64,000 nucleotides of DNA from Candidatus Altarchaeales archaeon (GTDB lineage: Archaea; Altiarchaeota; Altiarchaeia; IMC4; SCGC-AAA252-I15): the NCBI GenBank assembly GCA_014727915.1, contig WJMO01000005.1, positions 62,001-126,000 on the forward strand, written 5' to 3'. The notes under the pieces were generated by a model. That model did no database searches. It was not told the origin of the DNA and saw only the letters and a list, made by a program, of their open reading frames with translations. This document shows, one piece after another, positions 29,115-37,576 of the stretch. Both the position numbers and the translations under genes were made by a program. The stretch's first letter is position 1; each line of letters begins with the position of its first letter.

Positions 29115-29551
29115 ACCTTAGGAACCAGAGGAGACTGGCGGCGGAGGTCTTGAAGGTCGGCGTCAACAGGGTCAAGTTCGACGGTGAGCGCCTGGAGGAC
29201 ATATCCGAGGCGTTGACCCGCGACGACATACGAACACTCATCAAATCCGGGGCCATATCCAGGAAGCCTGTCAAGGGCGTTTCCCGCGGCCGTGCCCGTG
29301 AGAGGGAGCGGCAGAAGGAGAAGGGCAGGCGAAGGGGGAAGGGCCATCGGAGGGGAACCTCCAATGCGAGGGCTCCCCGGAAGCGGGAGTGGATCCGGAA
29401 GATAAGGGCGGTCCGCGACGAGCTCAGGAAGCTGAAGGAGAAGAAGGAGATAACAGTCCCAGAGTATCGTAAGCTTTACAATCAGGCTAAGGGTAACCTG
29501 TTCCAGAGCAGGAGGCACCTGCGGGAGCATATCGAGAGGATGAGGAGGTAA
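29111..29551 (+). CDS. rpl19e: Ribosomal protein L19e
   Basis: 146 residues. N-terminal [23 protein letters not shown] and the Arg/Lys-rich GRRRGKGHRRGTSNARAPRK middle are characteristic; the C-terminal helix ends with REHIERMRR. A large-subunit protein absent from bacteria. ATGA overlap with L32e. Confidence 0.97.
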   Translation: MNLRNQRRLAAEVLKVGVNRVKFDGERLEDISEALTRDDIRTLIKSGAISRKPVKGVSRGRARERERQKEKGRRRGKGHRRGTSNARAPRKREWIRKIRAVRDELRKLKEKKEITVPEYRKLYNQAKGNLFQSRRHLREHIERMRR

Positions 29552-29553
29552 AA

Positions 29554-30078
29554 TTGGCTACTGGCGCTACATACAGTGTGAGGTACCGGAGGAAGAGGCA
29601 GCAGAAGACGGACTACAAGCGCAGGCTCAACCTCCTCAAGTCGGAGACCACGCGTTTTGTTGTCCGACCCACCAACAAGAACACAATCGCACAGCTAATC
29701 GAGTACAGCGAGGATGGGGACAAGGTAGTCGCCCAGGCCAACTCCGGCGAGCTGAAGAAGATGGGATGGGCCCACAGCACCTCCAACACCCCCGCAGCGT
29801 ACCTTTCAGGGTTGCTCTGCGGTGTGAGAGGCAGGGAGAAGGGCGTTGAGAAGGCTGTTTTGGACACGGGGTTATATCCGATGATCAGGGGTTCGAGGAT
29901 ATATGCCGCCTTGAAGGGTCTGATAGACTCGGGCGTGGAGTCCGGGGCGGACGAGGTGATCTTCCCCGCCGAGGACAGGATACGCGGGAAGGTTATAGCA
30001 GCATATGTTGAACGCTCAAAGAACATCGAGGCAGACTTCGACAAGGTCAAGGCTTCGATATTGAAGTCAAGCAAGTGA
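29554..30078 (+). CDS. rpl18: Ribosomal protein L18
   Basis: 174 residues from TTG 29554, with GAGGAGG directly upstream, overlapping the L19e end region. 5S-rRNA-binding protein; YRRKRQQKTDYKRRLNLLKSE and AAYLSGLLCG are typical of the archaeal L18/L5 family. Overlaps S5 by 4 nt. Confidence 0.96.
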   Translation: MATGATYSVRYRRKRQQKTDYKRRLNLLKSETTRFVVRPTNKNTIAQLIEYSEDGDKVVAQANSGELKKMGWAHSTSNTPAAYLSGLLCGVRGREKGVEKAVLDTGLYPMIRGSRIYAALKGLIDSGVESGADEVIFPAEDRIRGKVIAAYVERSKNIEADFDKVKASILKSSK

Positions 30079-31043
30079 TGATAATGGCTGAAGAAGACAA
30101 GCCCAAGGGCGAAGAGGAGAAGAAGTTGGCTGAGAAGCCTAAAACCGGTGAGAAGCCCAAGACGGTGGATAAGGCTGAGGCTAAGCCAAAGGATAAGGAA
30201 GCTAGACCGGAGAAGAAGCCTGAGGAGAAGAAGCCTGAGGAGAAGAAGCCCGAAGCCAAGCCTAGGTCTGAAGCTTCTGAGAAAACGGCTGCCGGCAGGG
30301 ATTCCAGGGATTCCAGTCGTGGAGGACGGCCTAGAGAGCGCAGGTTCCCACCACGTGACGACGAGGAAGTCAAAGTCTGGAAGCCCAAGACAAAACTGGG
30401 TTGGAAGGTCCACAACGGCGAGATCACCTCGATGCACGAGGTCATGCAACAGTCCTCGCCGATAAAGGAGGTGGAGATAATAGACAAGCTGCTACCCGAA
30501 CTCCAGGAGGAGATACTCGACGTCGGCCGGGTCCAGAGGGTCACAGACTCCGGTAGGAGGATGAGATTCAGGATAGTCGCCGCCGTAGGTAACAGGGACG
30601 GGTACTTCGGCGTAGGCGAGTCAAAGGGGAAGGAAGCAGGCCCCACCATAAGGAAGAGCATAGAGCGCGCCAAGCTCAACATCAAAGAAGTCAAGAGGGG
30701 CTGCGGAAGCTGGGAGTGCGGATGCGGCAACCCACACACGGTCCCGTTCCTCGTGTCCGGGAAGGAAGGCAGCGTCAACGTCACCTTAAGACCCGCGCCA
30801 CGTGGCGTTGGGATAGTCAGCGGCGAGCTGGCCAAGACCATACTCTCACTCGCAGGCATAAAGGACGTTTGGGTCAGCACCAAAGGTCACACGCGAACCG
30901 GGATAAACTTCGCGCGTGCTGTGATCAACGCGTTGGAGAATACCAACTACGTCAAGATAAAGGAAGGAGACAACGAATGCCTCAACATAGTGGCTGGGCA
31001 GTCCAAGCAGCCCGAACCCGTTGTTGAAGAGGTACAGTCATGA
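30075..31043 (+). CDS. rps5: Ribosomal protein S5 with charged N-terminal extension
   Basis: 322 residues, about 100 more than usual. The S5 domain covers ~105-310 (double-stranded RNA-binding fold with IRFRIVAAVGNRDGYFGVG-like segment and the C-terminal S5 fold, KDVWVSTKGHTRTGINFA). Residues 1-100 are a Lys/Glu/Pro-rich extension with repeats of EKKPE, then an Arg/Ser patch (GRDSRDSSRGGRPRERR). A similar low-complexity tail is on the nearby L32e. Start choice: an ATG at 30081 follows the first (ATGATAATG), so the N-terminus may be two residues shorter. Confidence 0.95.
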   Translation: MMIMAEEDKPKGEEEKKLAEKPKTGEKPKTVDKAEAKPKDKEARPEKKPEEKKPEEKKPEAKPRSEASEKTAAGRDSRDSSRGGRPRERRFPPRDDEEVKVWKPKTKLGWKVHNGEITSMHEVMQQSSPIKEVEIIDKLLPELQEEILDVGRVQRVTDSGRRMRFRIVAAVGNRDGYFGVGESKGKEAGPTIRKSIERAKLNIKEVKRGCGSWECGCGNPHTVPFLVSGKEGSVNVTLRPAPRGVGIVSGELAKTILSLAGIKDVWVSTKGHTRTGINFARAVINALENTNYVKIKEGDNECLNIVAGQSKQPEPVVEEVQS

Positions 31044-31516
31044 GCGGATCACTGGTAATCGTCAGGGTGCGGGGCAGAACCCACATAAAGGCCAACATAG
31101 AGGACACTATGAAAATGCTCTCCATAACCCGGAAGAACCACTGCACCATCGTCCCTGACAACCCCGAATACAGGGGGATGGTGACGAAAGCCAACGACTA
31201 CATCGCATGGGGCGAGGCGGACGAGAAGACCACAGCCAAACTACTAAGCGAAAGGGGAAAGGTCGAAGGCGGGAAAAAGCTCTCAGACTCGCATGTCAAG
31301 GATAACAGCAGCTTCACAGACATCAAATCCTTCGCGAAGGCCGTGTCAGCCGGCGAAGCCAAGCTCAAGGACGTCAAAGGATTGAAGCCCTTGTTCAGGC
31401 TTAACCCTCCTAAGAAGGGGTTCGAGCGCAAGGGCATAAAAAAACCCTACTCTGTGGGCGGAGCCCTCGGATACAGGGGCGAAAAGATAAGCGAACTGAT
31501 AGGGAGGATGATGTGA
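31040..31516 (+). CDS. rpl30: Ribosomal protein L30
   Basis: 158 residues, the long archaeal/eukaryotic form (L7-like). N-terminal LVIVRVRGRTHIKANIEDTMKML and the C-terminal RLNPPKKGFERKGIKKPYSVGG segment fit the family. ATGA overlap with S5. Confidence 0.97.
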   Translation: MSGSLVIVRVRGRTHIKANIEDTMKMLSITRKNHCTIVPDNPEYRGMVTKANDYIAWGEADEKTTAKLLSERGKVEGGKKLSDSHVKDNSSFTDIKSFAKAVSAGEAKLKDVKGLKPLFRLNPPKKGFERKGIKKPYSVGGALGYRGEKISELIGRMM

Positions 31517-32019
31517 TGGCCCACGGATCTCGCAAGACCAACAGGCTGAGGGGCAGCAGGACCCACGGATACGGCAACGCCCAAAAGCACAGGGGAGCCG
31601 GTAGCAGGGGCGGCCGGGGAATGTCAGGCAGCAAGAAGCAGAAGTGGGCTCGCATATCCAAGAACATGAAAGGATACTTCGGTAAGAAGGGTTTCAAAAG
31701 GCATAAGACCACAGTGGAAGACGTTAAGACCATGAACGTGGGCTACCTCTCGGACCACATAGGCAGATTGGTCTCAGAGGGCGCTGCGACAGAGTCCAAG
31801 GGAGCCTACACTATAGACCTTGCCGCGTCAGGCATAGGCAAGCTATTGGGCGCGGGCAAAGTCGAATCCAAACTCAATATCACAGTCAACAGCTGCTCTC
31901 CCCGGGCGAGGGAGAAGATAGAGGCAGCCGGAGGGACCGTTGAGGTCCAGAAGGCCGAGGACGAATTCCTGGAAGCCCAGTCAGGGGAAGAAGCTGAAGA
32001 CAGTGAATCCGGTGAGTAA
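31516..32019 (+). CDS. rpl15: Ribosomal protein L15
   Basis: 167 residues from ATG 31516, which overlaps the L30 TGA by one base; GTG 31513 is an alternative. The glycine-rich GSRTHGYGNAQKHRGAGSRGG N-terminus and a C-terminal L15 fold (GKVESKLNITVNSCSPRAREKIE) are present. Ends with an acidic tail. SecY follows at once. Confidence 0.96.
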   Translation: MAHGSRKTNRLRGSRTHGYGNAQKHRGAGSRGGRGMSGSKKQKWARISKNMKGYFGKKGFKRHKTTVEDVKTMNVGYLSDHIGRLVSEGAATESKGAYTIDLAASGIGKLLGAGKVESKLNITVNSCSPRAREKIEAAGGTVEVQKAEDEFLEAQSGEEAEDSESGE

Positions 32020-33414
32020 ATGAATCTAGAGTTCGTCAGACCGTTCCTCAGGTTCCTCCCTGAGATAAAGATACCAGCGGGTAAGGTTCCGTTCAAGGAG
32101 AAGCTGATATGGACGTCGGTCGTCCTCATATTGTTCTACATAATGGGCAACATCTACCCATATGGGGTCACCCGCGAGAGCCTTTCAGAACACATAAGCG
32201 GTTTCGAGCAGATGACCATGATATTCGCCAGCAGCATCGGCTCGCTAACATCCGTCGGAATAGGCCCCATCGTAACTGCGTCTATCATACTTCAGCTGCT
32301 CACAGGCGCGGAGATGATAGACGTCGACCTGAAGACAAAGGAGGGCAAGGCTCTGTTCCAAGGCGCCCAGAAGATACTCACCATATTGATAGCTTTCTTC
32401 GAAGCTGGCGCGCTGGTCGTCGCGACCAACATGGTCGAAGGCACCGGCTTGATAGCTTTCACAGTATTCCAGATAGCCTTAGGCTCCATATTGCTGATGT
32501 ACATGGACGAGATCGTGTCAAAGTGGGGCATCGGCTCCGGGATATCATTGTTCATCGCAGGCGGGGTATCCCAGACGATAATAACCGGCTCGTTCAACCC
32601 GCTGAAGGGCGTCGGAGGTTTGAGGTTCGCAGGATACCTACCCAACTTCGTCGACCAGATGATATCAGGAAGCATGAACATAGCGTTGATAGCTCCCCTG
32701 ATAGCCACTGTGATCGTTTTCATAATAGTCGTCTACGGAGAGTCCATGCGGCTTGAGATACCCCTCGCCCACGGAGGCGTCCGAGGCGTCGGAGGCAGGT
32801 TCCCGCTGAAGTTCTTCTACGTCAGCAACATACCCGTCATATTGGCCGCCGCCCTGCTGATGAACGTCCGCATGTGGACCAGCTTCGTCGGAGTCGACAT
32901 ACAGTCGGGGATGGTGCCTGAGAACATGACAGTCTTCCAGAACATAATCTACACCATCGCCAACTACATCACCATGGGCAACCTTTACGGGATACTCCAG
33001 CCAGGCAACTGGCACATGCTATCGGACATATCCATATTCATCCACCTGCTCATATACATAGTGGTATTCTGCGCCCTCTGCGTCTTGTTCGGGCAGTTCT
33101 GGGTGCAGACGACCGGCTTGGACAGCGAGAGCGTAGCCAAGCAGATACAGGAGTATGGGATGCAGATACCAGGTTACCGGAGGGACAAGCGCATAGTAAA
33201 GAACGTCCTCGACCGTTACATACCTCAGATAACCATAATTAGCAGCGTGGCCGTTGGGTTGGTGGCGGCCGTAGCAGACCTAATGGGCGCCCTAGGCTCC
33301 GGCACCGGCATACTCCTGACTGTGGGCATCATCTACAGGCTCTACGAGGAGATCAGGCGGGAGCAGATGGCTGACATGAGCCCCATGTTCCGCAGGTTCA
33401 TGGGCAAGGCATAA
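32020..33414 (+). CDS. secY: Preprotein translocase subunit SecY
   Basis: 464 residues, ten TM segments. The central channel subunit that moves or inserts proteins with signal sequences. Typical motifs: FASSIGSLTSVGIGPIVTAS in TM2 with the plug, and the cytoplasmic loop after TM8. It starts directly at the L15 stop, the usual end of the archaeal spc cluster. SecF and SecD occur at the right end of the window. Confidence 0.97.
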   Translation: MNLEFVRPFLRFLPEIKIPAGKVPFKEKLIWTSVVLILFYIMGNIYPYGVTRESLSEHISGFEQMTMIFASSIGSLTSVGIGPIVTASIILQLLTGAEMIDVDLKTKEGKALFQGAQKILTILIAFFEAGALVVATNMVEGTGLIAFTVFQIALGSILLMYMDEIVSKWGIGSGISLFIAGGVSQTIITGSFNPLKGVGGLRFAGYLPNFVDQMISGSMNIALIAPLIATVIVFIIVVYGESMRLEIPLAHGGVRGVGGRFPLKFFYVSNIPVILAAALLMNVRMWTSFVGVDIQSGMVPENMTVFQNIIYTIANYITMGNLYGILQPGNWHMLSDISIFIHLLIYIVVFCALCVLFGQFWVQTTGLDSESVAKQIQEYGMQIPGYRRDKRIVKNVLDRYIPQITIISSVAVGLVAAVADLMGALGSGTGILLTVGIIYRLYEEIRREQMADMSPMFRRFMGKA

Positions 33415-33450
33415 AACCGTTTTATTTCCCTCCTCCCACAATCATTTACC

Positions 33451-34506
33451 ATGAGGTGGGCAGTTTTAGCTATTGTTCTCGTGATTGTGGGTTCCGGATG
33501 CTTTCTGCCCCGTCCTGGCGAGGGCAGGCCCGGCTGGTGGGTTGCCATCGCCAGAGAGCCCACCACCACAACCACCACGGAGACAACAGCTACCACGACC
33601 ACTCTGAGGCTGCATGTCCCGATCCGCCCGGACGTTGGGTTGACCACTACGTCAACGACCACCACTACCACCACATCAACCACCTCCACCACCACAACGA
33701 CTTCCACCACGACCACTGCGACAATCGTGTTGAAGAGGCGCGAGTACCTAGAGAAGGACGGGATGAGCTTCTACCTGGATGATGTGACGACAGTCGATGA
33801 TGTGAACGTAATAACCCTCGACTATAACACCACCGACGGCAGATGGGAGTCAGTCACGTTCACCAACTCCACGATGATAGACAGGATGGAGGCGACCGTG
33901 GTCGGATACGGGCCGGAACTCACGGTCACACTGCACCTCCAGGACAACAAGTACCTCATAGAGAACACTCCAAAGGACGGGGAAGCCTTCGTTGTCGGTA
34001 AGGGCTTGATGAACCGTAGCGTGGCAGGCCACCTGTTCACCCTGGTAAGCCCCCTCTCACAGAGGATAAAGCTCAAAGTAATAAGAGCGAATGAAACGCG
34101 GGTTTTGGACCTTTACGAGGGTGATATCGCCAGATACGACCGGCTGCTCATAGGCGTGCTGAACACCCGTGTCACAGGCCACTATGCGTTCCTCTACGCG
34201 TTGAACGACAGCCGGAAGTTCGAAGAGCATGGAGGTTTGAGGTATTGCACCCTGGACGTCCAACGATACGGGAATGCCAGGTCATACATACTGAACTCTA
34301 CCAATAGCACATCAGTCGGCGACTTCAGCGTTCGGTTGAAATCCCTGGAGTCCGGGGTTCTGACTTTGAACGCCGTCCGAGATGGCTCATCCCATGATCT
34401 CACCCTCTCATGCGGTGGTAGCGTCTTGCTCTACGGGCGGAGGCTCAATCTAGTTTGGTATGGGAAGGCCGACGAGACAGTCTATGCAAGGGTGATCGAA
34501 AACTAG
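33451..34506 (+). CDS. Thr-rich lipoprotein of unknown function
   Basis: 351 residues. The N-terminus has a hydrophobic core and lipobox-like VGSGC (residues 13-17). Residues ~38-90 are two Thr runs; synonymous ACC/ACA/ACG codons alternate, so the runs are kept at the protein level and are not simple DNA repeats. The remaining 260 residues look like a beta-rich extracellular domain with Asn-Xaa-Thr/Ser sites (NSTMID, NRSV, NSTNSTS). TTTTATTT at 33420-33427 lies 28 nt upstream (leaderless). The stalk implies cell-surface location. Confidence 0.75.
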   Translation: MRWAVLAIVLVIVGSGCFLPRPGEGRPGWWVAIAREPTTTTTTETTATTTTLRLHVPIRPDVGLTTTSTTTTTTTSTTSTTTTTSTTTTATIVLKRREYLEKDGMSFYLDDVTTVDDVNVITLDYNTTDGRWESVTFTNSTMIDRMEATVVGYGPELTVTLHLQDNKYLIENTPKDGEAFVVGKGLMNRSVAGHLFTLVSPLSQRIKLKVIRANETRVLDLYEGDIARYDRLLIGVLNTRVTGHYAFLYALNDSRKFEEHGGLRYCTLDVQRYGNARSYILNSTNSTSVGDFSVRLKSLESGVLTLNAVRDGSSHDLTLSCGGSVLLYGRRLNLVWYGKADETVYARVIEN

Positions 34507-34991
34507 GCCTGTTCTTTCAGCTCTGCGAACACCACCATCTGCGCCTTCTTCGTCTTTTGGAAGCACGCCGGGCAGGTGGGATAGTAGAACATGAACTCCC
34601 GCGCCTTCAACCCCCTACCCTCCAGATCCGACCGCGTCTCTTTCACATATCTTCCTTTGTCATTGTATCTCCCCTCGAACAGGCGGGTGTAGTATCTTCC
34701 CGTGAGCGTCTCAACTGGCAGCTCGTCAGTGTACTCCTTTATCGATATCAGGAGGCTGGACTGGAACATGACCTCCCCCCTTGAGAGCATTATGGGATTC
34801 TCATCCTCCAGCCCGTGCTCCCGTATCTCCCGGGCTGCCTTCTCCATAGCCGAGTTCATGTTCAGTGGTATGTGCATTATGCTCCAGTAGACCACATTGT
34901 AGAACGGCTTACGGTCCCAGTCCCAGAACACCATGTCCCAGTGGAGGGGGTTCAGACGAGAGCAGCAGACCGAGTCCATCGTATGATTCAT
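34503..34991 (-). CDS. Unrecognised protein with CxxC pair
   Basis: 162 residues. No signal or TM segment. Aromatic-rich N-terminal half (HWDMVFWDWDRKPFYNVVYW) and a CPAC pair near the C-terminus (YYPTCPACFQK), plus CC near residue 9, suggest metal binding, but this is not clear. Its 3' end overlaps the convergent lipoprotein gene by 4 nt. GGGAG lies just upstream of the start, and the gap to the next minus-strand gene is 20 nt, so the two are probably one unit. Confidence 0.6.
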   Translation of the reverse strand: MNHTMDSVCCSRLNPLHWDMVFWDWDRKPFYNVVYWSIMHIPLNMNSAMEKAAREIREHGLEDENPIMLSRGEVMFQSSLLISIKEYTDELPVETLTGRYYTRLFEGRYNDKGRYVKETRSDLEGRGLKAREFMFYYPTCPACFQKTKKAQMVVFAELKEQA

Positions 34992-35011
34992 TACTCCCTG
35001 TAAAAAATATA

Positions 35012-35476
35012 TCAGGGTTGGAGGTCCTGTGTCAGGCGCTTCACCTCTGTGATGACCATGTGCAGGTTCCCTGGCAGGTACTCTTCGGAATATGACTTCA
35101 ACTCTATGAGCTTCCGCCTGCCATCGATGTCCAACTGTAGTCTTGCGTCTGGCCTGTTCGGGAGGTGATGGGCGGCGGAAGGCGTGAAACTGTCCGGCAT
35201 CTTGTATATCCCCACCTCGTCTATCGTCCTGCCCAGGTTCACGTACTCCTCCCTCGTTATCTCCTTCGTGTCAGTGTAGGATACGGTCCCGTTCATGTAC
35301 TTCCTGGTGTGGGTTACCCTCTCATTCTCTATGACATACTCTCTCAGATACTGGCTTTCCGGGACGTCACCGCCCGAAACTGTTAAGGCAGTGTGGACTA
35401 TGCTGTAGGGTTCCGTATCCTCCTTTTCAAGGCACCCTGACAGTAATATAATAGCTGCTAATATCAGGTGTCGCAT
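35012..35476 (-). CDS. Small lipoprotein of unknown function
   Basis: 154 residues with a signal peptide and lipobox LLSGC (residues 11-15). The rest is beta-rich with charged residues (VIENERVTHTRKYMNGTVSY). Not recognised; extracytoplasmic. It shares a divergent promoter with the gene at 35536. Confidence 0.65.
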   Translation of the reverse strand: MRHLILAAIILLSGCLEKEDTEPYSIVHTALTVSGGDVPESQYLREYVIENERVTHTRKYMNGTVSYTDTKEITREEYVNLGRTIDEVGIYKMPDSFTPSAAHHLPNRPDARLQLDIDGRRKLIELKSYSEEYLPGNLHMVITEVKRLTQDLQP

Positions 35477-35501
35477 ATCAAATAATATCTCACATCAAGG
35501 C

Positions 35502-35511
35502 TTTTTAATAC
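35502..35511. promoter_or_regulatory. Shared divergent TATA region
   Basis: TTTTTAATAC lies about 27 nt from both the minus-strand start (35476) and the plus-strand start (35536), so one AT core could serve both. Confidence 0.45.
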
Positions 35512-35535
35512 GATGAATTCCATGTTTAACTCGAT

Positions 35536-36192
35536 ATGATAGTCGATGTTCCCAAGAACTGGCTCATGGTGCTTGTGGGGATATCCCTGGTGGTCGTCTC
35601 ACTATCGCTGCTATCCGCTTCGGAGGATGAGTGTTCGACATTCGACCCTTCATACCTGGAGGACTACAACACCCGATTCAACCAGGCCATGCAGCTCTAC
35701 CAGAACGACCAGTGCTCTGGAATAGCCGACCTTGCGCCTCAGTGCGTGCCCGGCCCTTTCGTGTACATACAGGACGCATGCTACTTCAAGCTGGCTATGA
35801 CATCGGGGGACAAGAGCAACTGCGACAACATAGTCAACCAGACAATACAGGATGTGTGCATAAACGGCGCGGTTTCCTCCGTGACCTGCGGCAACAACCA
35901 GACGGACACTTGGGAGGACTGCGACCCGGGCATATGCGCCCAATACCCCCATGACAACTACTGCGACGCGGCAGGCACCGAGGGCTTCGCTTACATAATC
36001 GTGGACGAGAACGACATAGGGAACGTTGCATGCATAGTCTCGGGGGAGCCGTTGGAGGACTATGCGACATGCACCGACACTGAAGGCTTCCACGCGGAAT
36101 TCTGCGACCCAGGCGACAAATGCGAGCCTCCGGGATCCGACATCGAATGCACATGCACCGGCGGGGCCAGCGAGGAACCCCCTGAAGAGTGA
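35536..36192 (+). CDS. Secreted or membrane-anchored Cys-rich protein
   Basis: 218 residues with an N-terminal hydrophobic anchor (LMVLVGISLVVVSLSLLSA, ~10-28). About 18 cysteines in the mature part, in a segment resembling lipoproteins with CxxIxxxxxxxxCYFxLA helices (FVYIQDACYFKLAM), then repeats of CDPGxC, ending in Glu/Pro. Likely disulfide-stabilised and extracellular. Function unknown. The stop is 5 nt from the convergent mannosyltransferase stop. Confidence 0.65.
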   Translation: MIVDVPKNWLMVLVGISLVVVSLSLLSASEDECSTFDPSYLEDYNTRFNQAMQLYQNDQCSGIADLAPQCVPGPFVYIQDACYFKLAMTSGDKSNCDNIVNQTIQDVCINGAVSSVTCGNNQTDTWEDCDPGICAQYPHDNYCDAAGTEGFAYIIVDENDIGNVACIVSGEPLEDYATCTDTEGFHAEFCDPGDKCEPPGSDIECTCTGGASEEPPEE

Positions 36193-36197
36193 GCAGC

Positions 36198-37379
36198 TCA
36201 GATAACGAAGGCGATCGCGTCCATGGCAGCCACTACCATGAAGCCCTGCAGCATCGCACAGGCCAGGGTCATGCTGTCGTCGACCGACTTGTTCTCTGTG
36301 AGATTCGCGAGCATGATGTAGAACGGGAACGCCACTGCTGTGAACCTTAGAACGCCCTTCACGACGCACAATCCGACGAACAGCATCGCCGCCGTGAGCA
36401 GGAAGGCCAGCAGCCAGTGGGTGAAGCATATGGTCTTCCGGAAGACGATGAGGGCTGCCAGGAAGGACAATATGACTATGATGCTCAGCCTCACAATGTT
36501 ATTGCCTGCCAACCCCCTTTCTATGATATCCAATGGATTGGACAGTTCGCATTTCATCATCTGCTCCTGCACCCGGACGTAGCCCATCGCGTCGCCTGCT
36601 TTGAACTGTGTGTATCCCATGAAGGACAGCGTTCCCAACAGCACTAACGCTGTGAACAGGATGTTCGGCCCTATGCTACGGGCCTTGAACTTGACTCCTC
36701 GGAGGTACTCGTAGACGAGGGGTATGAACGCCAAAAGGCCTGCAACCCTGGTTAGCGCGAGGAAATACCCTGAAACCCCTGATTTCAACCATCTGCCCCG
36801 TCTGGCGTGGTAGAATGTGACCGTCAGCAGCGCGAGGAAAAGGCCTTCTGTCTGCACCTTCGAGAGTATGACCGAAGTGGGGAAAATGAGCAGGTATTTC
36901 ACGGCCCGGTATGCGGTCTCTTCTCCATAATCTAACTTCACGAGCTTGAACAGGTAGTAGGCGGCTACCAGCAAGGAGACGTTAGACACGGCCAAACCCA
37001 CAAAGTATACGAGCTCCTCAGACTTTGACCCGAGCGAGAGGATTCTCAACAGCATCGGGTAGAAGGGGAAGAACCCGTAGTCTAGGCTGTTGAAGCATCC
37101 CTCGCATCTCGGATACCAGTGGGTGGCGAGGTGGACGTACTTGTGGGTGTCCCGCCCGTACCATAGGTTCCAGACCGACTTGACATCTGTGAACGTCCAG
37201 CTTCCCAGCCTGCACGGCCCTGCCAGCACTACCGCGGAACCCCAACCTATCAACGTGATCACAGCCCTTGTAAGGAGGAAAAGCCCCAGTATATACCTGA
37301 TCTCGCCCGGTATCCTGCCTGTTATCGCTTTTATCTCCCCTGTGATCCCCCTCTTCTTCCCGTGTCCGCCCGAAGCCAT
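36198..37379 (-). CDS. PIG-V/GT-C-like mannosyltransferase
   Basis: 393 residues from ATG 37379; TTG 37385 is an alternative. Around ten TM segments. An Asp-rich luminal loop after TM1 (FTDVKSVWNLWYGRDTHKYVHLATHWYP ... DYGFFPFYPMLLR) resembles the PIG-V family, whose members add mannose from dolichol-phosphate-mannose. Its location in a surface-protein island, next to Thr-rich stalks, suggests that it glycosylates surface proteins or lipids. Acceptor unknown. A TATA-like TTTAAATT lies ~30 nt upstream. Confidence 0.75.
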   Translation of the reverse strand: MASGGHGKKRGITGEIKAITGRIPGEIRYILGLFLLTRAVITLIGWGSAVVLAGPCRLGSWTFTDVKSVWNLWYGRDTHKYVHLATHWYPRCEGCFNSLDYGFFPFYPMLLRILSLGSKSEELVYFVGLAVSNVSLLVAAYYLFKLVKLDYGEETAYRAVKYLLIFPTSVILSKVQTEGLFLALLTVTFYHARRGRWLKSGVSGYFLALTRVAGLLAFIPLVYEYLRGVKFKARSIGPNILFTALVLLGTLSFMGYTQFKAGDAMGYVRVQEQMMKCELSNPLDIIERGLAGNNIVRLSIIVILSFLAALIVFRKTICFTHWLLAFLLTAAMLFVGLCVVKGVLRFTAVAFPFYIMLANLTENKSVDDSMTLACAMLQGFMVVAAMDAIAFVI

Positions 37380-37576
37380 ACGCAAAAAACATATTGTCCT
37401 CCAAATAATTTAAACAAATCTCCCTTGTTTTCGGCGTTTTTATAATATTATTTTAATATCTATGTAATGAGGGTTGGCTTAGATTCCCCTGTTTTAGCGG
37501 TTGCTCTGTCAGCCTGTCCCCTGCACGCCCTCGACCATAGGTTCTCTAAATTGAACCCGCCCATTCCGACTTGCAG
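37380..37576 (+). promoter_or_regulatory. Divergent intergenic region before the papain protein
   Basis: 197 nt. It holds AT-rich TATA-like elements at 37439-37450 (TTTATAATATTA) and a weak one near 37545 (TCTAAATTG), the latter about 29 nt before the papain ATG at 37577. No ORF, tRNA or clear hairpin is seen in the remainder. Confidence 0.4.

Noticed and set aside
33590..33720. Simple-sequence (ACC)n DNA expansion
   Set aside because: Threonine codons are mixed (ACC, ACA, ACG, ACT), so selection is on the protein.
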